In this document: positions 8,524 to 17,799 of the stretch, one piece after another | Numbering within the stretch: the stretch's first letter is position 1 | Layout of the letters: every line of letters starts with the position of its first letter | Source: Hyphomonas pacifica | GTDB taxonomy: Bacteria; Pseudomonadota; Alphaproteobacteria; Caulobacterales; Hyphomonadaceae | Direction of reading: 5' to 3' | Length of the DNA stretch: 64,000 bases | Assembly: GCF_000682675.1 (NCBI RefSeq) | Contig: NZ_AWFA01000005.1 | Coordinates: forward strand, 28,413 to 92,412 | The notes under the pieces: generated by a model | What the model was told of the DNA's origin: nothing | Databases searched by the model: none | What the model saw: the letters and a program-made list of their open reading frames with translations, nothing else | Position numbers and translations under genes: made by a program

Positions 8524-9087
8524 ATGCTTATCTATGCCGTGCTGGGCCTGCTGGCCATCTTCGTGATTGGCGGCGTGCTTATATACAACAATCTTGTGAA
8601 GAAATCTCAGATGGCGGACAATGGCTGGTCTGACATTGATGTGCAATTGAAGCGGCGGGCCAATCTCATCCCGCAACTCGTCAGCACAGTCGAAGGCTAT
8701 GCCTCGCATGAGCAGAAGCTGTTTGCAGAAATAGCTACCCGCCGCGCAGAGGCGATGGCCGCCGGCGATGATGTGTCTTATCGTAGCGCAGCCGAGACGG
8801 CGCTGTCGCAGCCCGTCTCCCGCCTCGTGGCTGTGGCCGAAGACTATCCTGAGCTCAAGGCAAGCGACAATTTCCTGGAATTGCAAAGAGAGCTTTCCGA
8901 CACCGAAGACAAGATCGAGATGGCCCGTCGTTTCTATAATGGCGCGGTGCGGGAGCTGAACACATCGGTGCAGAGCTTTCCTGCCATGCTGGTTGCAGGG
9001 CCATTCGGCTTCCGTCAGAGGGATTATTTCGAGGTGGGTATGGCGGACCGGGCTGTGCCACAAATTGATATGGGAGACCTCGCGTGA
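8524..9087 (+). CDS. lemA: LemA family membrane protein
   Basis: About 187 residues. One N-terminal transmembrane helix (residues 2-20) is followed by the conserved [21 protein letters not shown] segment and the [17 protein letters not shown] motif of LemA, then a coiled helical region ending in [10 protein letters not shown]. LemA proteins are membrane-anchored helical bundles of unclear function that often pair with TPM or DUF2207 proteins. The stop codon overlaps the GTG of the DUF2207 gene by four bases (GTGA), implying translational coupling. Confidence 0.9.
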   Translation: MLIYAVLGLLAIFVIGGVLIYNNLVKKSQMADNGWSDIDVQLKRRANLIPQLVSTVEGYASHEQKLFAEIATRRAEAMAAGDDVSYRSAAETALSQPVSRLVAVAEDYPELKASDNFLELQRELSDTEDKIEMARRFYNGAVRELNTSVQSFPAMLVAGPFGFRQRDYFEVGMADRAVPQIDMGDLA

Positions 9088-10799
9088 GTATACGGACAAT
9101 CCTGCTGGGCCTTGTCTTCGCCTGTTTTGCGCTGGTCGCTGCTGCAGAAGAGAAGATCAACAGTTTTGACGTCGCCATCACCGTTCAGAAAGATGGCGAT
9201 ATCGAGGTGTCCGAGCGGCTGGATGTTACCTCCGAGGGGTATGAAATTCGGCGCGGTATCTTCAGGGACCTGCCACGCTATTATGCCGACGACCTGCATG
9301 AAGGCGACAAGCTGCCTTATCAGTACAAGGTTAAACGCGTAACGCGCAATGGAGCCAGTGAGCCCTATGAGATCCTCAAGGAGGGCAATGCCTATCAGAT
9401 ACGTATCGGCGATGCCGACAAGTATCTTGAGAATGGCGAACATGTCTACGAAATCGAATATGAGGTGAAGAACCAGATCCGCTATTTCGAGGATCATGAC
9501 GAACTCTATTGGAATGTCACCGGTAATTACTGGTTGTTCCCGATTGAAAAGGCCTCTGTGCGCGTAACCTTGCCTGAAGATGCCGTGCTGCTGGACAAGA
9601 CGGCCTATACGGGCGGGTATGGCGTAGATGGTAATGACTATGCCTTCCGTCAGAGTGGCGGAGCCTATTTGTTCGAAACCACACGCCCTTTGGGTTTGAA
9701 GGAGGGGCTGACGGTCTCGATGAGCATCGAGAAGGGGGTGATCGAGCCGCTGTCGCTGTCAGACAAAAGCACATTGTTCTGGTTCCGCTATGGCGCGTTG
9801 GGCATACTGGCCCTGTCGTTTCTGGGCGTACTCGGCTTTCTGCTGGCGAGCTTTCGCAAGGTGGGGGAGGATCCGCCCAAGGGGCCGGTCTTCGCGCAGT
9901 ATGAGCCGCCCGCAGGATACTCGCCCGCCGCGGTTCACCACATTTATTACAGAGGCTTCAGGGGCCATGGCTCTCTGATCTCCGCGTTGTTGCACATGGC
10001 GACCGGTGGCATTGTCACCATTGATGCATCGGACAAAAAAAACACCTTGCTGAAACGGACAGTGGAGGCGGATGTTACGAAGCTGAGCGAGGATGAGAAA
10101 GTCCTGGAACATGGATTGTTTTCTGACCGGTCCCGTCTGATGCTCGGCACGATCTATGATGCCGATTTTACCAAGGCCTACACAGCCTTCCGGAAGTATG
10201 TTTCCCGAAAGTATGGGGACCCGTATTTCAAGTGGAACATAGGCTATACGATTGTTGCCCTGATCATGACTGTTCTGGTGATCGTCGTATCCGCGCTGGT
10301 CACGGTGAACTGGACGTGGTGGCACACTCTGGTCGTGTTGGCCTTTGCCGTCATGAATGGTGTCTTCATGTATCTGATGCCGGCGCCGACCAGAAAAGGC
10401 CAGAAAATCCGAACCGACATTGAAGGGTTCCGGCTGTATCTGGAAACGGCGGAGAAGCTGCAGATGAATGCGGCTGAAGTCGGCAGTGATGCGCCGCCGC
10501 CGATGAGCAAGGATCGCTATGAGAAATTCCTGCCCTATGCGATCGCGCTGGGCGTGGAAAAGCCGTGGACGAAGTATTTCGAAAAGGCCTTGCCTAGTGA
10601 GGCCGCAGACTATTCCCCAGCCTGGGGACATTTCGGCGCGCATTCGCTGGGCAATCTCAGCAGCATGACCGACAGCATGGTGTCCACCATGAATTCCGGT
10701 GTCAGCGGATCTCTGCCACAAAGCTCCAGTTCCTCCGGGGGAGGGGGCGGTGGTTTCTCCGGCGGCGGCGGAGGCGGCGGCGGTGGAGGCGGCTGGTAA
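9084..10799 (+). CDS. DUF2207 membrane protein with poly-Gly tail
   Basis: A 571-residue protein beginning with a signal peptide (residues 1-21). An extracytoplasmic beta-rich domain typical of DUF2207 follows (about 25-220, with the ISRG-like RRGIFRDLP motif), then a transmembrane helix near 235-255, a cytoplasmic segment, two more helices around 385-430, and a C-terminal tail of more than twenty glycines interrupted by Ser and Phe and ending in Trp. It starts at GTG inside the lemA stop codon. LemA-DUF2207 pairs recur in many bacteria and are thought to act together at the envelope, with no established activity. Confidence 0.85.
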   Translation: MSIRTILLGLVFACFALVAAAEEKINSFDVAITVQKDGDIEVSERLDVTSEGYEIRRGIFRDLPRYYADDLHEGDKLPYQYKVKRVTRNGASEPYEILKEGNAYQIRIGDADKYLENGEHVYEIEYEVKNQIRYFEDHDELYWNVTGNYWLFPIEKASVRVTLPEDAVLLDKTAYTGGYGVDGNDYAFRQSGGAYLFETTRPLGLKEGLTVSMSIEKGVIEPLSLSDKSTLFWFRYGALGILALSFLGVLGFLLASFRKVGEDPPKGPVFAQYEPPAGYSPAAVHHIYYRGFRGHGSLISALLHMATGGIVTIDASDKKNTLLKRTVEADVTKLSEDEKVLEHGLFSDRSRLMLGTIYDADFTKAYTAFRKYVSRKYGDPYFKWNIGYTIVALIMTVLVIVVSALVTVNWTWWHTLVVLAFAVMNGVFMYLMPAPTRKGQKIRTDIEGFRLYLETAEKLQMNAAEVGSDAPPPMSKDRYEKFLPYAIALGVEKPWTKYFEKALPSEAADYSPAWGHFGAHSLGNLSSMTDSMVSTMNSGVSGSLPQSSSSSGGGGGGFSGGGGGGGGGGGW

Positions 10800-10802
10800 C
10801 GC

Positions 10803-11579
10803 CTAGTCCTGCTTGAAGCTGCCCGCGCGGCCCTGGCCTGAGGCAAAGCGGCTGGCGCCTTCCACGGCGCTGCCGACCCGCAGCACTTTTAGGCCGCCTT
10901 CAATTTCTGCCTTCAGGGCGGTAGGCAGGTCCAGGTTCCATTGCTGCAAGGCTGACAGCCTGTCTGTCCGCATGCAGAACTGTGGGAAGCGGGTGATCTG
11001 GCGCGCAATTTCCAGGGCTTTAGGCAGCGCCGTCTCTTCATCCGTGTCATAATTGGCAAGGCCGATGGCCATGGCCTCTGTCGCGTCCACCTCTCGCCCG
11101 GTCAAGATCATGTCCATCGCCCGCGATGCGCCGATAAGGCGGGGCAGGCGTATCGTGCCCCCATCGATCAGGGGCACACCAAAGCGTCGGCAGAAAACAC
11201 CGAACTTTGCCGAGGGCGAGACCACGCGCAGATCACACCACACGGCCAGTTCCAGTCCGCCTGCAACGGCATATCCATCGATTGCTGCAATGACGGGCTT
11301 TGACAGCATCAACCGGCTAGGCCCCATCGGGCCGAAATCACCTTCGGCCTCAACCCGGTTTCCCTTGCCTTGTGCAACGGCTTTCAGGTCTGCGCCTGCG
11401 CAAAAATTGCCGCGCGCACCTGTCAAGATCGCGACGCTGAGGTCTTCATTGGCGTCGAATGCGGTGAAGGCCTCATAGAGGGCTGCAGCTGTGTCCGAGT
11501 CGACGGCGTTGCGCGCTTGTGGACGGTTGAGGGTAACGATAAGAATGTCCTGATCCTGATGGGTTGTGATCAGATCCAT
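10803..11579 (-). CDS. Enoyl-CoA hydratase/isomerase (crotonase) family
   Basis: A 258-residue crotonase-fold protein. The oxyanion-hole segments are GNFCAGADLK and GYAVAGGLELA. The residue corresponding to the first hydratase Glu (GLELA) is present, and the second position in the FGVPLIDGGT segment is less canonical. It could hydrate enoyl-CoA or isomerise double bonds. It is the last gene of a minus-strand run with a DUF4336 gene 16 bases upstream, and its end lies three bases from the end of the convergent DUF2207 gene. Confidence 0.85.
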   Translation of the reverse strand: MDLITTHQDQDILIVTLNRPQARNAVDSDTAAALYEAFTAFDANEDLSVAILTGARGNFCAGADLKAVAQGKGNRVEAEGDFGPMGPSRLMLSKPVIAAIDGYAVAGGLELAVWCDLRVVSPSAKFGVFCRRFGVPLIDGGTIRLPRLIGASRAMDMILTGREVDATEAMAIGLANYDTDEETALPKALEIARQITRFPQFCMRTDRLSALQQWNLDLPTALKAEIEGGLKVLRVGSAVEGASRFASGQGRAGSFKQD

Positions 11580-11595
11580 GACAGTGTCCTTGTGC

Positions 11596-12300
11596 TTATT
11601 CCTTCAGAAGCCAGCTGAAGGCGCGGCGCAGAAAGACATCCGCGCTTGTGTCGATCCATTCGCCATGTGCCATGATGACATGTTCAGGCTTTCGGCCGAT
11701 CAGGCGCAAAATGGTCTTGCGCGCAGATGTGCGGTCAATCCAGCTGAGCCGCCATTCCAAGGGTGCGTAGCCCTTGCCCTGCACAATGCCCCATAGATTG
11801 GCGATCATGCGCTGCCAGTTTTTCCAATTGGCCTCCAGGAAGGATTGCGAAAAATTCTCTGACAGGTCAGCAAAGATTGCGGTGCCGGAGGGCGTGTGGA
11901 GGAACGCAATTTCATCCATGGCGACAGAGCCTCTGAACCAGAACTGATCAATCACGCCCTGCCAGTCTGCAGGCGGAGTGTGTTCCAGGGCAGGCTCAAA
12001 GTTCAGGTCGCTGCGCTTTTTGATGGTTGAGGCCGGCCCCCAGAGCTTTGCATCCGGCCAGACGGCGTTCCAGTCCTGCAGGAAGAGGTGATGAATCTTG
12101 TTCGGGCTGACAAGATGCACCACGTGCCCCAAGGCATTGACGGCCTCTTGCAAATCATCCGTCAACCGAATGGGTGACCAGACCCAGAGGTCTCCATCCG
12201 GCAGGCGGACGATTACCATGCGGGTCGGATACGGGCAGCCATAGAAATTCACATTTGGCCCGTCCGCAAGCCAGATATTGTCATCAATCTCAGTCAGCAT
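11596..12300 (-). CDS. DUF4336 domain protein
   Basis: A 234-residue soluble protein matching DUF4336, a family related to metallo-beta-lactamase-like folds. Conserved features are the MLTEIDDNIWLADG start, the RMVIVRLPDGDLWVWSPI strand pair and the VVHLVSPNKIHHLF motif with two His residues. Biochemical function is unknown. It starts within the last codons of the hydrolase gene (11-base overlap) and is 16 bases from the crotonase gene, so the three are likely one operon. Confidence 0.75.
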   Translation of the reverse strand: MLTEIDDNIWLADGPNVNFYGCPYPTRMVIVRLPDGDLWVWSPIRLTDDLQEAVNALGHVVHLVSPNKIHHLFLQDWNAVWPDAKLWGPASTIKKRSDLNFEPALEHTPPADWQGVIDQFWFRGSVAMDEIAFLHTPSGTAIFADLSENFSQSFLEANWKNWQRMIANLWGIVQGKGYAPLEWRLSWIDRTSARKTILRLIGRKPEHVIMAHGEWIDTSADVFLRRAFSWLLKE

Positions 12301-12865
12301 GGGCAGGGCCTGATTGTGCGGTACGGTTGAGGAAGGGAATGATCCGGTTCAGCAGGGCAGTGACGACTTTTTCTGACAGGTCATGTCCCCATTTCTCGAT
12401 GATTTCAAATTCCACACCTGGAACGCGCCGGGCAACGTCGCGCCCAGCTTCCGGATGGATCAGCCGATCCACCGAGCCGTGCAGGACAAGGGTGGGGTGT
12501 GTCACTGTGCCAAGCCGGTCATGCCAACGCGGCTGCGCCAGCAGGGCGGCAAACTGCCGGGCTAGACCTGAAGGGCGATTCGCGCGCTGAACGTCTGCTA
12601 TCGCGGCCGCGCCCTGCATCAGTGCCTCCATGGGCGGAGGGACAATCTCTTCCACGCCTGGATCGTCCGTGGCAGTGGTCAGGCCAATGTCTCGATTGTC
12701 GAAGGTGACAACTCGGCGACCGGCATCAGCAAGGGCTTGTTTGCAACTGTCAGGCCATTCTGTCATCTGACCCATATAGCCTGATATGAGCAGGATCATC
12801 GGATCATCAGCTGAGCCGACCTCTTCGTACTCAATATCCAGGCCATTGGCCTTGATGCGTGGCAT
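12290..12865 (-). CDS. Alpha/beta hydrolase with internal deletion of the nucleophile region
   Basis: The frame is open for 191 residues where related hydrolases (those starting with the same MPRIKANGLDIEYE signature) have about 280-300. The N-terminal strands and oxyanion loop (ILLISGYMGQMTEWP), the FDNRDIGL motif, the acid (VLHGSVDRL) and the catalytic His (KWGHDL) are all present. The GxSxG nucleophile elbow and the following helices are absent between about residues 71 and 80, as though 90-100 codons had been removed in frame. Catalysis by the usual Ser-Asp-His triad is therefore not possible. It may be a pseudogene kept for downstream translation, or a repurposed scaffold. Confidence 0.65.
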   Translation of the reverse strand: MPRIKANGLDIEYEEVGSADDPMILLISGYMGQMTEWPDSCKQALADAGRRVVTFDNRDIGLTTATDDPGVEEIVPPPMEALMQGAAAIADVQRANRPSGLARQFAALLAQPRWHDRLGTVTHPTLVLHGSVDRLIHPEAGRDVARRVPGVEFEIIEKWGHDLSEKVVTALLNRIIPFLNRTAQSGPAHAD

Positions 12866-12918
12866 GCCTGTCTCCCTTTGCCCTTTGTGCAGACTTTAGG
12901 ACAAGGGAGCGCAGAGCG

Positions 12919-14100
12919 CTAGCGGCTCAGTTCCTTCATGGCCTCATCCAGGCCTTCCAGAGTTAGCTCAAACATGCGATGCCCACCAATCAGCTCACGG
13001 ATCAGCTTGATGGAACCGGTATATTCCCAGGCGCCTTCCTTGACGGGGTTCAGCCAGACAAGATTCGGATAGCGTTCCACGAAACGCTGGATCCAGATGC
13101 CACCGGCCTCTTCATTCCAATGCTCGACCGATCCGCCTGCATAGGTGATCTCATACGGGCTCATCGTGGCATCGCCGACGATGATGACCTTGTAGTCAGA
13201 CGGGAACTTGTTCAGCACGTCCCAGGTCGGGATGCGATTGTTCATGCGGCGACGATTGTCTTTCCACAGGCCTTCATAGGGGCAGTTGTGGAAGTAGTAG
13301 TATTCGAGGTTCTTGATCTCTGACCGTGCGGCGGAGAACAGTTCTTCCATGATGCGCACATAGGGGTCCATTGATCCGCCGACATCCAGCAGCAGGAGAA
13401 CGGAGACCGTATTGCGTTTTTCCGGGCGCATCTCGATGTCGAGATAGCCCTTGCGGGCGGTATTGCGGATGGTCTGGTCCAGATCCAGTTCATCATGGGC
13501 GCCGGTACGGGCCCATTTGCGCAAGCGCTTCATGGCCACCTTGATGTTCCGTGTACCCAACTCAACGCTGTCATCGTAATTCTTGAATTCGCGCTTGTCC
13601 CACACCTTCACGGCGCGGCGGTGGCGGGATTTCTCCTGGCCAATCCGCACGCCTTCTGGGTTGTAGCCATTGGCACCGAAGGGGGAGGTGCCGCCCGTGC
13701 CGATCCATTTATTGCCGCCCTCGTGACGCTCTTTTTGTTCTTTCAGGCGCTCTTGAAGCGTTTCCATCAGTTTTTCAAAGCCGCCCAGCGCTTCGATCTC
13801 GTCCATCTCTTCCTTGGTCAGGAATTTCTCGGTCATCTTGCGCAGCCACTCTTCCGGCAGGTCCTGTACATCGACGGCATCCGCCAAGCTGTCCAGACCC
13901 TTGAAAGTGTGGCCAAACACCTTGTCGAATTTGTCGATATTGCGCTCATCCTTCACTAGGGCGGCGCGGGAGAGATAATAGAAATCCTCCACGTCCATAT
14001 CAATTACCTGCTTGTCCATCGCCTCCATGAGGGCGAGGTATTCCTTCAGGGTGACGGGCACTTTGGCTTCGCGCAGCTCATTGAAGAATTTCAGGAACAT
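12919..14100 (-). CDS. VWA-domain protein, CoxE-like
   Basis: A 393-residue cytoplasmic protein. The N-terminal helical region contains a charged segment (residues 105-130) and the C-terminal half is a von Willebrand A domain. The metal site reads DVGGSMDP, with Gly at the usual first Ser, as is common in this subfamily. Such proteins act with MoxR AAA+ ATPases to remodel or insert cofactors into partner proteins. The MoxR gene is at 16930-17799 on the same strand, separated by three plus-strand genes. A start at 14100 gives the family N-terminus. Confidence 0.82.
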   Translation of the reverse strand: MFLKFFNELREAKVPVTLKEYLALMEAMDKQVIDMDVEDFYYLSRAALVKDERNIDKFDKVFGHTFKGLDSLADAVDVQDLPEEWLRKMTEKFLTKEEMDEIEALGGFEKLMETLQERLKEQKERHEGGNKWIGTGGTSPFGANGYNPEGVRIGQEKSRHRRAVKVWDKREFKNYDDSVELGTRNIKVAMKRLRKWARTGAHDELDLDQTIRNTARKGYLDIEMRPEKRNTVSVLLLLDVGGSMDPYVRIMEELFSAARSEIKNLEYYYFHNCPYEGLWKDNRRRMNNRIPTWDVLNKFPSDYKVIIVGDATMSPYEITYAGGSVEHWNEEAGGIWIQRFVERYPNLVWLNPVKEGAWEYTGSIKLIRELIGGHRMFELTLEGLDEAMKELSR

Positions 14101-14248
14101 GGGCGGATCTCTTTATATGGCGTTCGTCTTGAAGATAGCGTCCGCCGGAGCCTATGTCCAAGCTGACGCTGGGATAAGTGGATAAGTCTGCTGCAGAGGC
14201 TGTGACAGCGCTCATCTGGGGTTCACCTCGATTTGCTAGGAGGAGGGC

Positions 14249-15004
14249 ATGAAATCCCTTGTTATTGCTGCCGCTCTTGCTGTCTCTGGTCTGTGGGCCG
14301 CGTCTGCGACTGCGCAGGGCATCAGCCCATGCACGCAACAGGACCAGACAGAATGTATGCTGGAATCGATCTGGGTCGCGGCCAGTATCCTGCCACCGGA
14401 AAAGCAGGATCGCGTGAAACGGAACTTTCTGTATGTGGTTGCTGAAACGCATGATGCTGGCCTGACGCGCGAATGGTCCCGCCGGTTGAACAGTGCGCCC
14501 CTGCTTCCGGCGAATGGGACAGGCTATGCCAGGAGAAAGGCGCAGGGCCTGCTGGCCGAGGGAGGCTGGGATAAGTTCCTGCAGAGGGCGCGGGCCGGTA
14601 CGTCTCCCTTCAATATCGGTCGTCCGGAAATCATGGCCGAGGGCGCGCGTCTGGCTGAAACGCCCGATACTCGCAAACGCGTAATTAACGCCATGTTCGA
14701 CCTGGCTGGTCCGCCCCTAGGCGGGAAGGGGTTCGACCGCTCCTTTGAGCAGGCCGATTTCGGCCATGTGTTGGCAGAGCTCTCCATGGAGGATTGCAAT
14801 TTGCAGGATTTTGATCGCGCCGTCAGGCTGACCGCCACGCCAGATTCCCTGCGTTATGCCTTGTGGCGCGCCCGAATAACCGGAGATGCCTCGCCCCTTG
14901 CCGCCAGGATCCGGAATGAGGCAGATGATCAGGACACGCGTCACGTTCGCGCGGTGCTGGAGGGGTATGGTCCGATCATCTCTCGCGGCTACTGCCCTGA
15001 TTGA
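14249..15004 (+). CDS. Secreted/periplasmic protein of unknown function
   Basis: A 251-residue protein with a clear signal peptide (cleavage after ATAQ, residue 23), four or more Cys residues after cleavage (two in the first 15 residues and one near the C-terminus), and a mainly helical, Arg/Ala-rich body. I do not recognise a domain. AGGAGGAGGG ends two bases before the ATG. It is the first of three plus-strand genes lying between the VWA and MoxR genes; 35 bases separate it from the MscS gene. Confidence 0.7.
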   Translation: MKSLVIAAALAVSGLWAASATAQGISPCTQQDQTECMLESIWVAASILPPEKQDRVKRNFLYVVAETHDAGLTREWSRRLNSAPLLPANGTGYARRKAQGLLAEGGWDKFLQRARAGTSPFNIGRPEIMAEGARLAETPDTRKRVINAMFDLAGPPLGGKGFDRSFEQADFGHVLAELSMEDCNLQDFDRAVRLTATPDSLRYALWRARITGDASPLAARIRNEADDQDTRHVRAVLEGYGPIISRGYCPD

Positions 15005-15039
15005 ACGGAACTTCTTTCTGCGTCATGCGTTAAAAGCGC

Positions 15040-15966
15040 ATGGAATTTACCCCAGTTGAGGATTTAAAAAGTGCCATAGAAGGTATGGCTTCAGGCTTTT
15101 TCAAAAGTCTGCCTGCCTTGATAATCGCCATTGTTATCCTCGTCCTGACTCTTGTTGCGGGGCGTGTTGTACGGGCTATCGTGACAGCAGGTATGAAGCG
15201 CGCACGGGTGCGCAGCGCGCTGATCACACTCGCTCAAAATCTTATTTCCATCGTGTCCTGGGTCATTGGTCTGGCGATTGCCGCGCTGGTTGTCTTTCCC
15301 TCTGTTTCGCCCGGCAACATGGTCGCCGGTCTCGGGCTTACCTCTGTGGCCATCGGTTTTGCCTTCAAGGATGTCTTTGCGAACTTTATGGCGGGCGTTG
15401 TCATTCTCGGTCGCAAAAAGCTGCGCATCGGGGATGTGATTGAATGCGAGGATGTCTATGGCCGGGTGGAAGACATTCTGATCCGCGAGACACATGTTCG
15501 CGAACCGGACGGGGAGTTGGTGATCGTGCCCAACTCCTACCTGTTCGACAATCCGGTCGTCATTCAGACAGATCGTGGCCTGAAGCGGCAGGAGCTTGTC
15601 GTCGGCGTCGACTATGACACCGACATGCGAGAGGCAAAATCGGCCCTGATGGAGGCCCTGAAGTCCTGCGATACAGTCAACAAGAATGAGCTGACACAAG
15701 TACAATGTGTGTCATTCGGTGGCTCTTCCATCGACTTCAAACTGCTCTGGTGGGCGAACAGCCGGCCTGCCGATCAGCGCGAGACCTATGATGAAGTCGC
15801 CTTCGCAGTTAAGGACGCGCTGGATGAAGCGGGTATTACTATCCCGTTCCCGCAATCTACACTCTCATTCAGACCCGAGGCTGTGCCCGTTCCGGTGAAG
15901 GGGGTGCGCGCGGAGGAGGCAGGGGAAGAAAGTGAAGACGAGGCAGAGTCCCGTAAAAACAAGTGA
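15040..15966 (+). CDS. Small-conductance mechanosensitive channel (MscS family)
   Basis: A 308-residue MscS-type channel. Three transmembrane segments lie in the first 125 residues. The pore helix GLTSVAIGFAFKDVFANFMAG is followed by the beta domain motif IGDVIECEDVYGRVEDI and the VIVPNSYLFDNPVV segment. The C-terminal tail is highly acidic, then Lys-rich. These channels release solutes on hypo-osmotic shock. It lies between a periplasmic protein gene and a DUF2270 gene. Confidence 0.92.
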   Translation: MEFTPVEDLKSAIEGMASGFFKSLPALIIAIVILVLTLVAGRVVRAIVTAGMKRARVRSALITLAQNLISIVSWVIGLAIAALVVFPSVSPGNMVAGLGLTSVAIGFAFKDVFANFMAGVVILGRKKLRIGDVIECEDVYGRVEDILIRETHVREPDGELVIVPNSYLFDNPVVIQTDRGLKRQELVVGVDYDTDMREAKSALMEALKSCDTVNKNELTQVQCVSFGGSSIDFKLLWWANSRPADQRETYDEVAFAVKDALDEAGITIPFPQSTLSFRPEAVPVPVKGVRAEEAGEESEDEAESRKNK

Positions 15967-16020
15967 TAACGGGACGCTTTGCCCCTTGGCGCGGGACTGA
16001 CTCGCGCCATACTATGCCGC

Positions 16021-16776
16021 ATGAGCAGCGATATCGAATTTTTAGAGGATCCAGAGAGTGATCCACCGGAGGCCATTGCAGGCAGCAAGGAGGTTGGCGC
16101 ACTTGCCCACCTTTACCGCGCTGAGGTGTATCGCTCGACCATCTGGCGCCAGCGTCTGGACCAGACGACCAATTGGGCGGTGATCACAACTGGCATTGGC
16201 CTGTCTGTATCCTTCTCCTCTGCCAGTGCCTCTCCCTTTCCCATCGTTCTGGTGGGGGCCTTGTGCATCATGTTCCTGATGCTGGAGGCGCGGCGCTACC
16301 GGTTCTTCTATGTCTGGCGGTTTCGCGCGCGCGTGCTGGAGATTGCCTTCTACGTACCGATGCTGCGCGGGCAGGGGGCCCGCATCCCGCTGGACCGTGG
16401 CACAGCGCTGTCAGACGATTATGAAAAACCCCAATACCGAATATCCTCGCTGCGGGCGATCGGCCGTCGTCTTCGCCGCAATTATGGATGGATCTTTGCT
16501 ATTCAGGGCGCGGCTTATTTCGCCAAGATCGCCATTCATCCGACAGACGTACTGACATGGGGGGAGTTCGTCAGGCGGGCCCATCTTGGTCCTATCCCGG
16601 GACTGGTCGCTCTCATCTGCGGTCTGCTGTTTCATGTCGCCTGGATCACGCTTGCCTGGAAAACCTGGTTCGATGAGCGCAGCGACAAGACCAAGATGGA
16701 AGACTTCCTGAGAAGCCGCTCTGACGTAAACCGCCGCCCCAAAGCCCAGCCTCTGGGAGATATCCAGCAGGACTAG
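16021..16776 (+). CDS. DUF2270 integral membrane protein
   Basis: A 251-residue inner-membrane protein matching DUF2270. It has an N-terminal cytoplasmic stretch, two hydrophobic helices at about 55-90, a basic segment with an EARRYRFFYVWRFRARV motif, and two further helices at about 160-215. Function unknown. ATG 16021 was chosen over an upstream start because the extra residues would overlap the intergenic region and are not family-like. It follows mscS with a 54-base gap. Confidence 0.8.
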   Translation: MSSDIEFLEDPESDPPEAIAGSKEVGALAHLYRAEVYRSTIWRQRLDQTTNWAVITTGIGLSVSFSSASASPFPIVLVGALCIMFLMLEARRYRFFYVWRFRARVLEIAFYVPMLRGQGARIPLDRGTALSDDYEKPQYRISSLRAIGRRLRRNYGWIFAIQGAAYFAKIAIHPTDVLTWGEFVRRAHLGPIPGLVALICGLLFHVAWITLAWKTWFDERSDKTKMEDFLRSRSDVNRRPKAQPLGDIQQD

Positions 16777-16803
16777 AGGCGATTGCTGGAGCCATGCATT
16801 CGA

Positions 16804-16846
16804 CTCTCAATACGTCTTGCCGATCAGGGTAAAGACGTATTGAGAG
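16804..16846. repeat. Perfect 15-bp inverted repeat, 13-base spacer
   Basis: CTCTCAATACGTCTT (16804-16818) and its exact complement AAGACGTATTGAGAG (16832-16846) flank a 13-base spacer. The element lies between the converging DUF2270 and MoxR genes. A run of T does not follow on either strand, so it is not a standard intrinsic terminator. Candidates are a bidirectional transcript-end stem, a small mobile-element remnant, or a protein site. Confidence 0.6.
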
Positions 16847-16929
16847 CTATAGAAGGTGATGTATCGCGTATGCCAACCTGTCCCTTTTTAAGGGAAAGGC
16901 TGATCTTTCTGCGTTCTTTAGCTGTCTGC

Positions 16930-17799
16930 TTAACCCGCAGGGCCTCTGCGGCCGCCGCTTTCGCCGCGGCGAGCGAGGAAGGCGAGGCGCTCGAACAGGG
17001 CGACATCCTGTTCATTCTTCAGCAGCGCACCATGCAGCGGCGGCGTCAGACGCTCAGGGTCTTTCTCCTTCAGCGTTTCGAGGTCGATATCCTCGTTCAT
17101 CAGGAGCTTAAGCCAGTCGAGCAGCTCACTGGTCGATGGCTTTTTCTTCACGCCCGGTAGTTCGCGCATGGCGTAGAATGTCGTCAGCGCGTCTTTCACC
17201 AACTTCTGCTTGATGCCCGGATAGTGGACGTCGACGATTTCCTGCATCGTTTCCTCGTCCGGGAATTTGATGAAGTGGAAGAAGCAGCGGCGCAGGAACG
17301 CGTCCGGCAGTTCCTTCTCATTGTTCGAGGTGATGATCACGATCGGGCGCTGTTTTGCCTTCACGGTTTCATCGGTCTCGTAGACATAGAACTCCATCCG
17401 GTCGAGTTCCTGCAGAAGGTCGTTCGGGAATTCGATGTCGGCCTTGTCAATCTCGTCGATCAGCAGGACAGGGCGCTTGTCAGCGGTGAACGCCTCCCAC
17501 AGCTTGCCCTTCTTGATGTAATTCTTGACGTCTTTGGCGCGCTCTTCGCCCATCTGGCCATCGCGCAGACGAGAGACTGCGTCATATTCGTAGAGGCCCT
17601 GATTGGCCTTTGTGGTTGATTTGATGTGCCACTCGATCAGTTCAGCGCCGAGGGCCTTGGCCACTTCGACGGCCAGAACGGTCTTTCCGGTGCCTGGCTC
17701 ACCCTTGATCAAGAGGGGGCGTTCCAGAGCAATGGCGGCGTTGACGGCCACTTTCAAATCATCGGTTGCGACGTAATCCTGGGTGCCTTCAAAGCGCAT
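16930..17799 (-). CDS. MoxR-family AAA+ ATPase
   Basis: A 289-residue AAA+ ATPase. Walker A is GEPGTGKT, Walker B is LLIDEIDKA, and sensor residues TSNNEKELPDAFLRRC follow. The helical lid is C-terminal and the last residues are Gly/Arg-rich. MoxR proteins act as chaperones with VWA-domain partners, here most likely the product of 12919-14100. AAGGAAG precedes the ATG at 17799. Both genes are on the minus strand with MoxR upstream, the usual order, but three plus-strand genes intervene. Confidence 0.9.
   Translation of the reverse strand: MRFEGTQDYVATDDLKVAVNAAIALERPLLIKGEPGTGKTVLAVEVAKALGAELIEWHIKSTTKANQGLYEYDAVSRLRDGQMGEERAKDVKNYIKKGKLWEAFTADKRPVLLIDEIDKADIEFPNDLLQELDRMEFYVYETDETVKAKQRPIVIITSNNEKELPDAFLRRCFFHFIKFPDEETMQEIVDVHYPGIKQKLVKDALTTFYAMRELPGVKKKPSTSELLDWLKLLMNEDIDLETLKEKDPERLTPPLHGALLKNEQDVALFERLAFLARRGESGGRRGPAG

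Noticed and set aside
9759..10721. 320-codon minus-strand frame
   Set aside because: Antisense to the DUF2207 gene; no start signal or domain.
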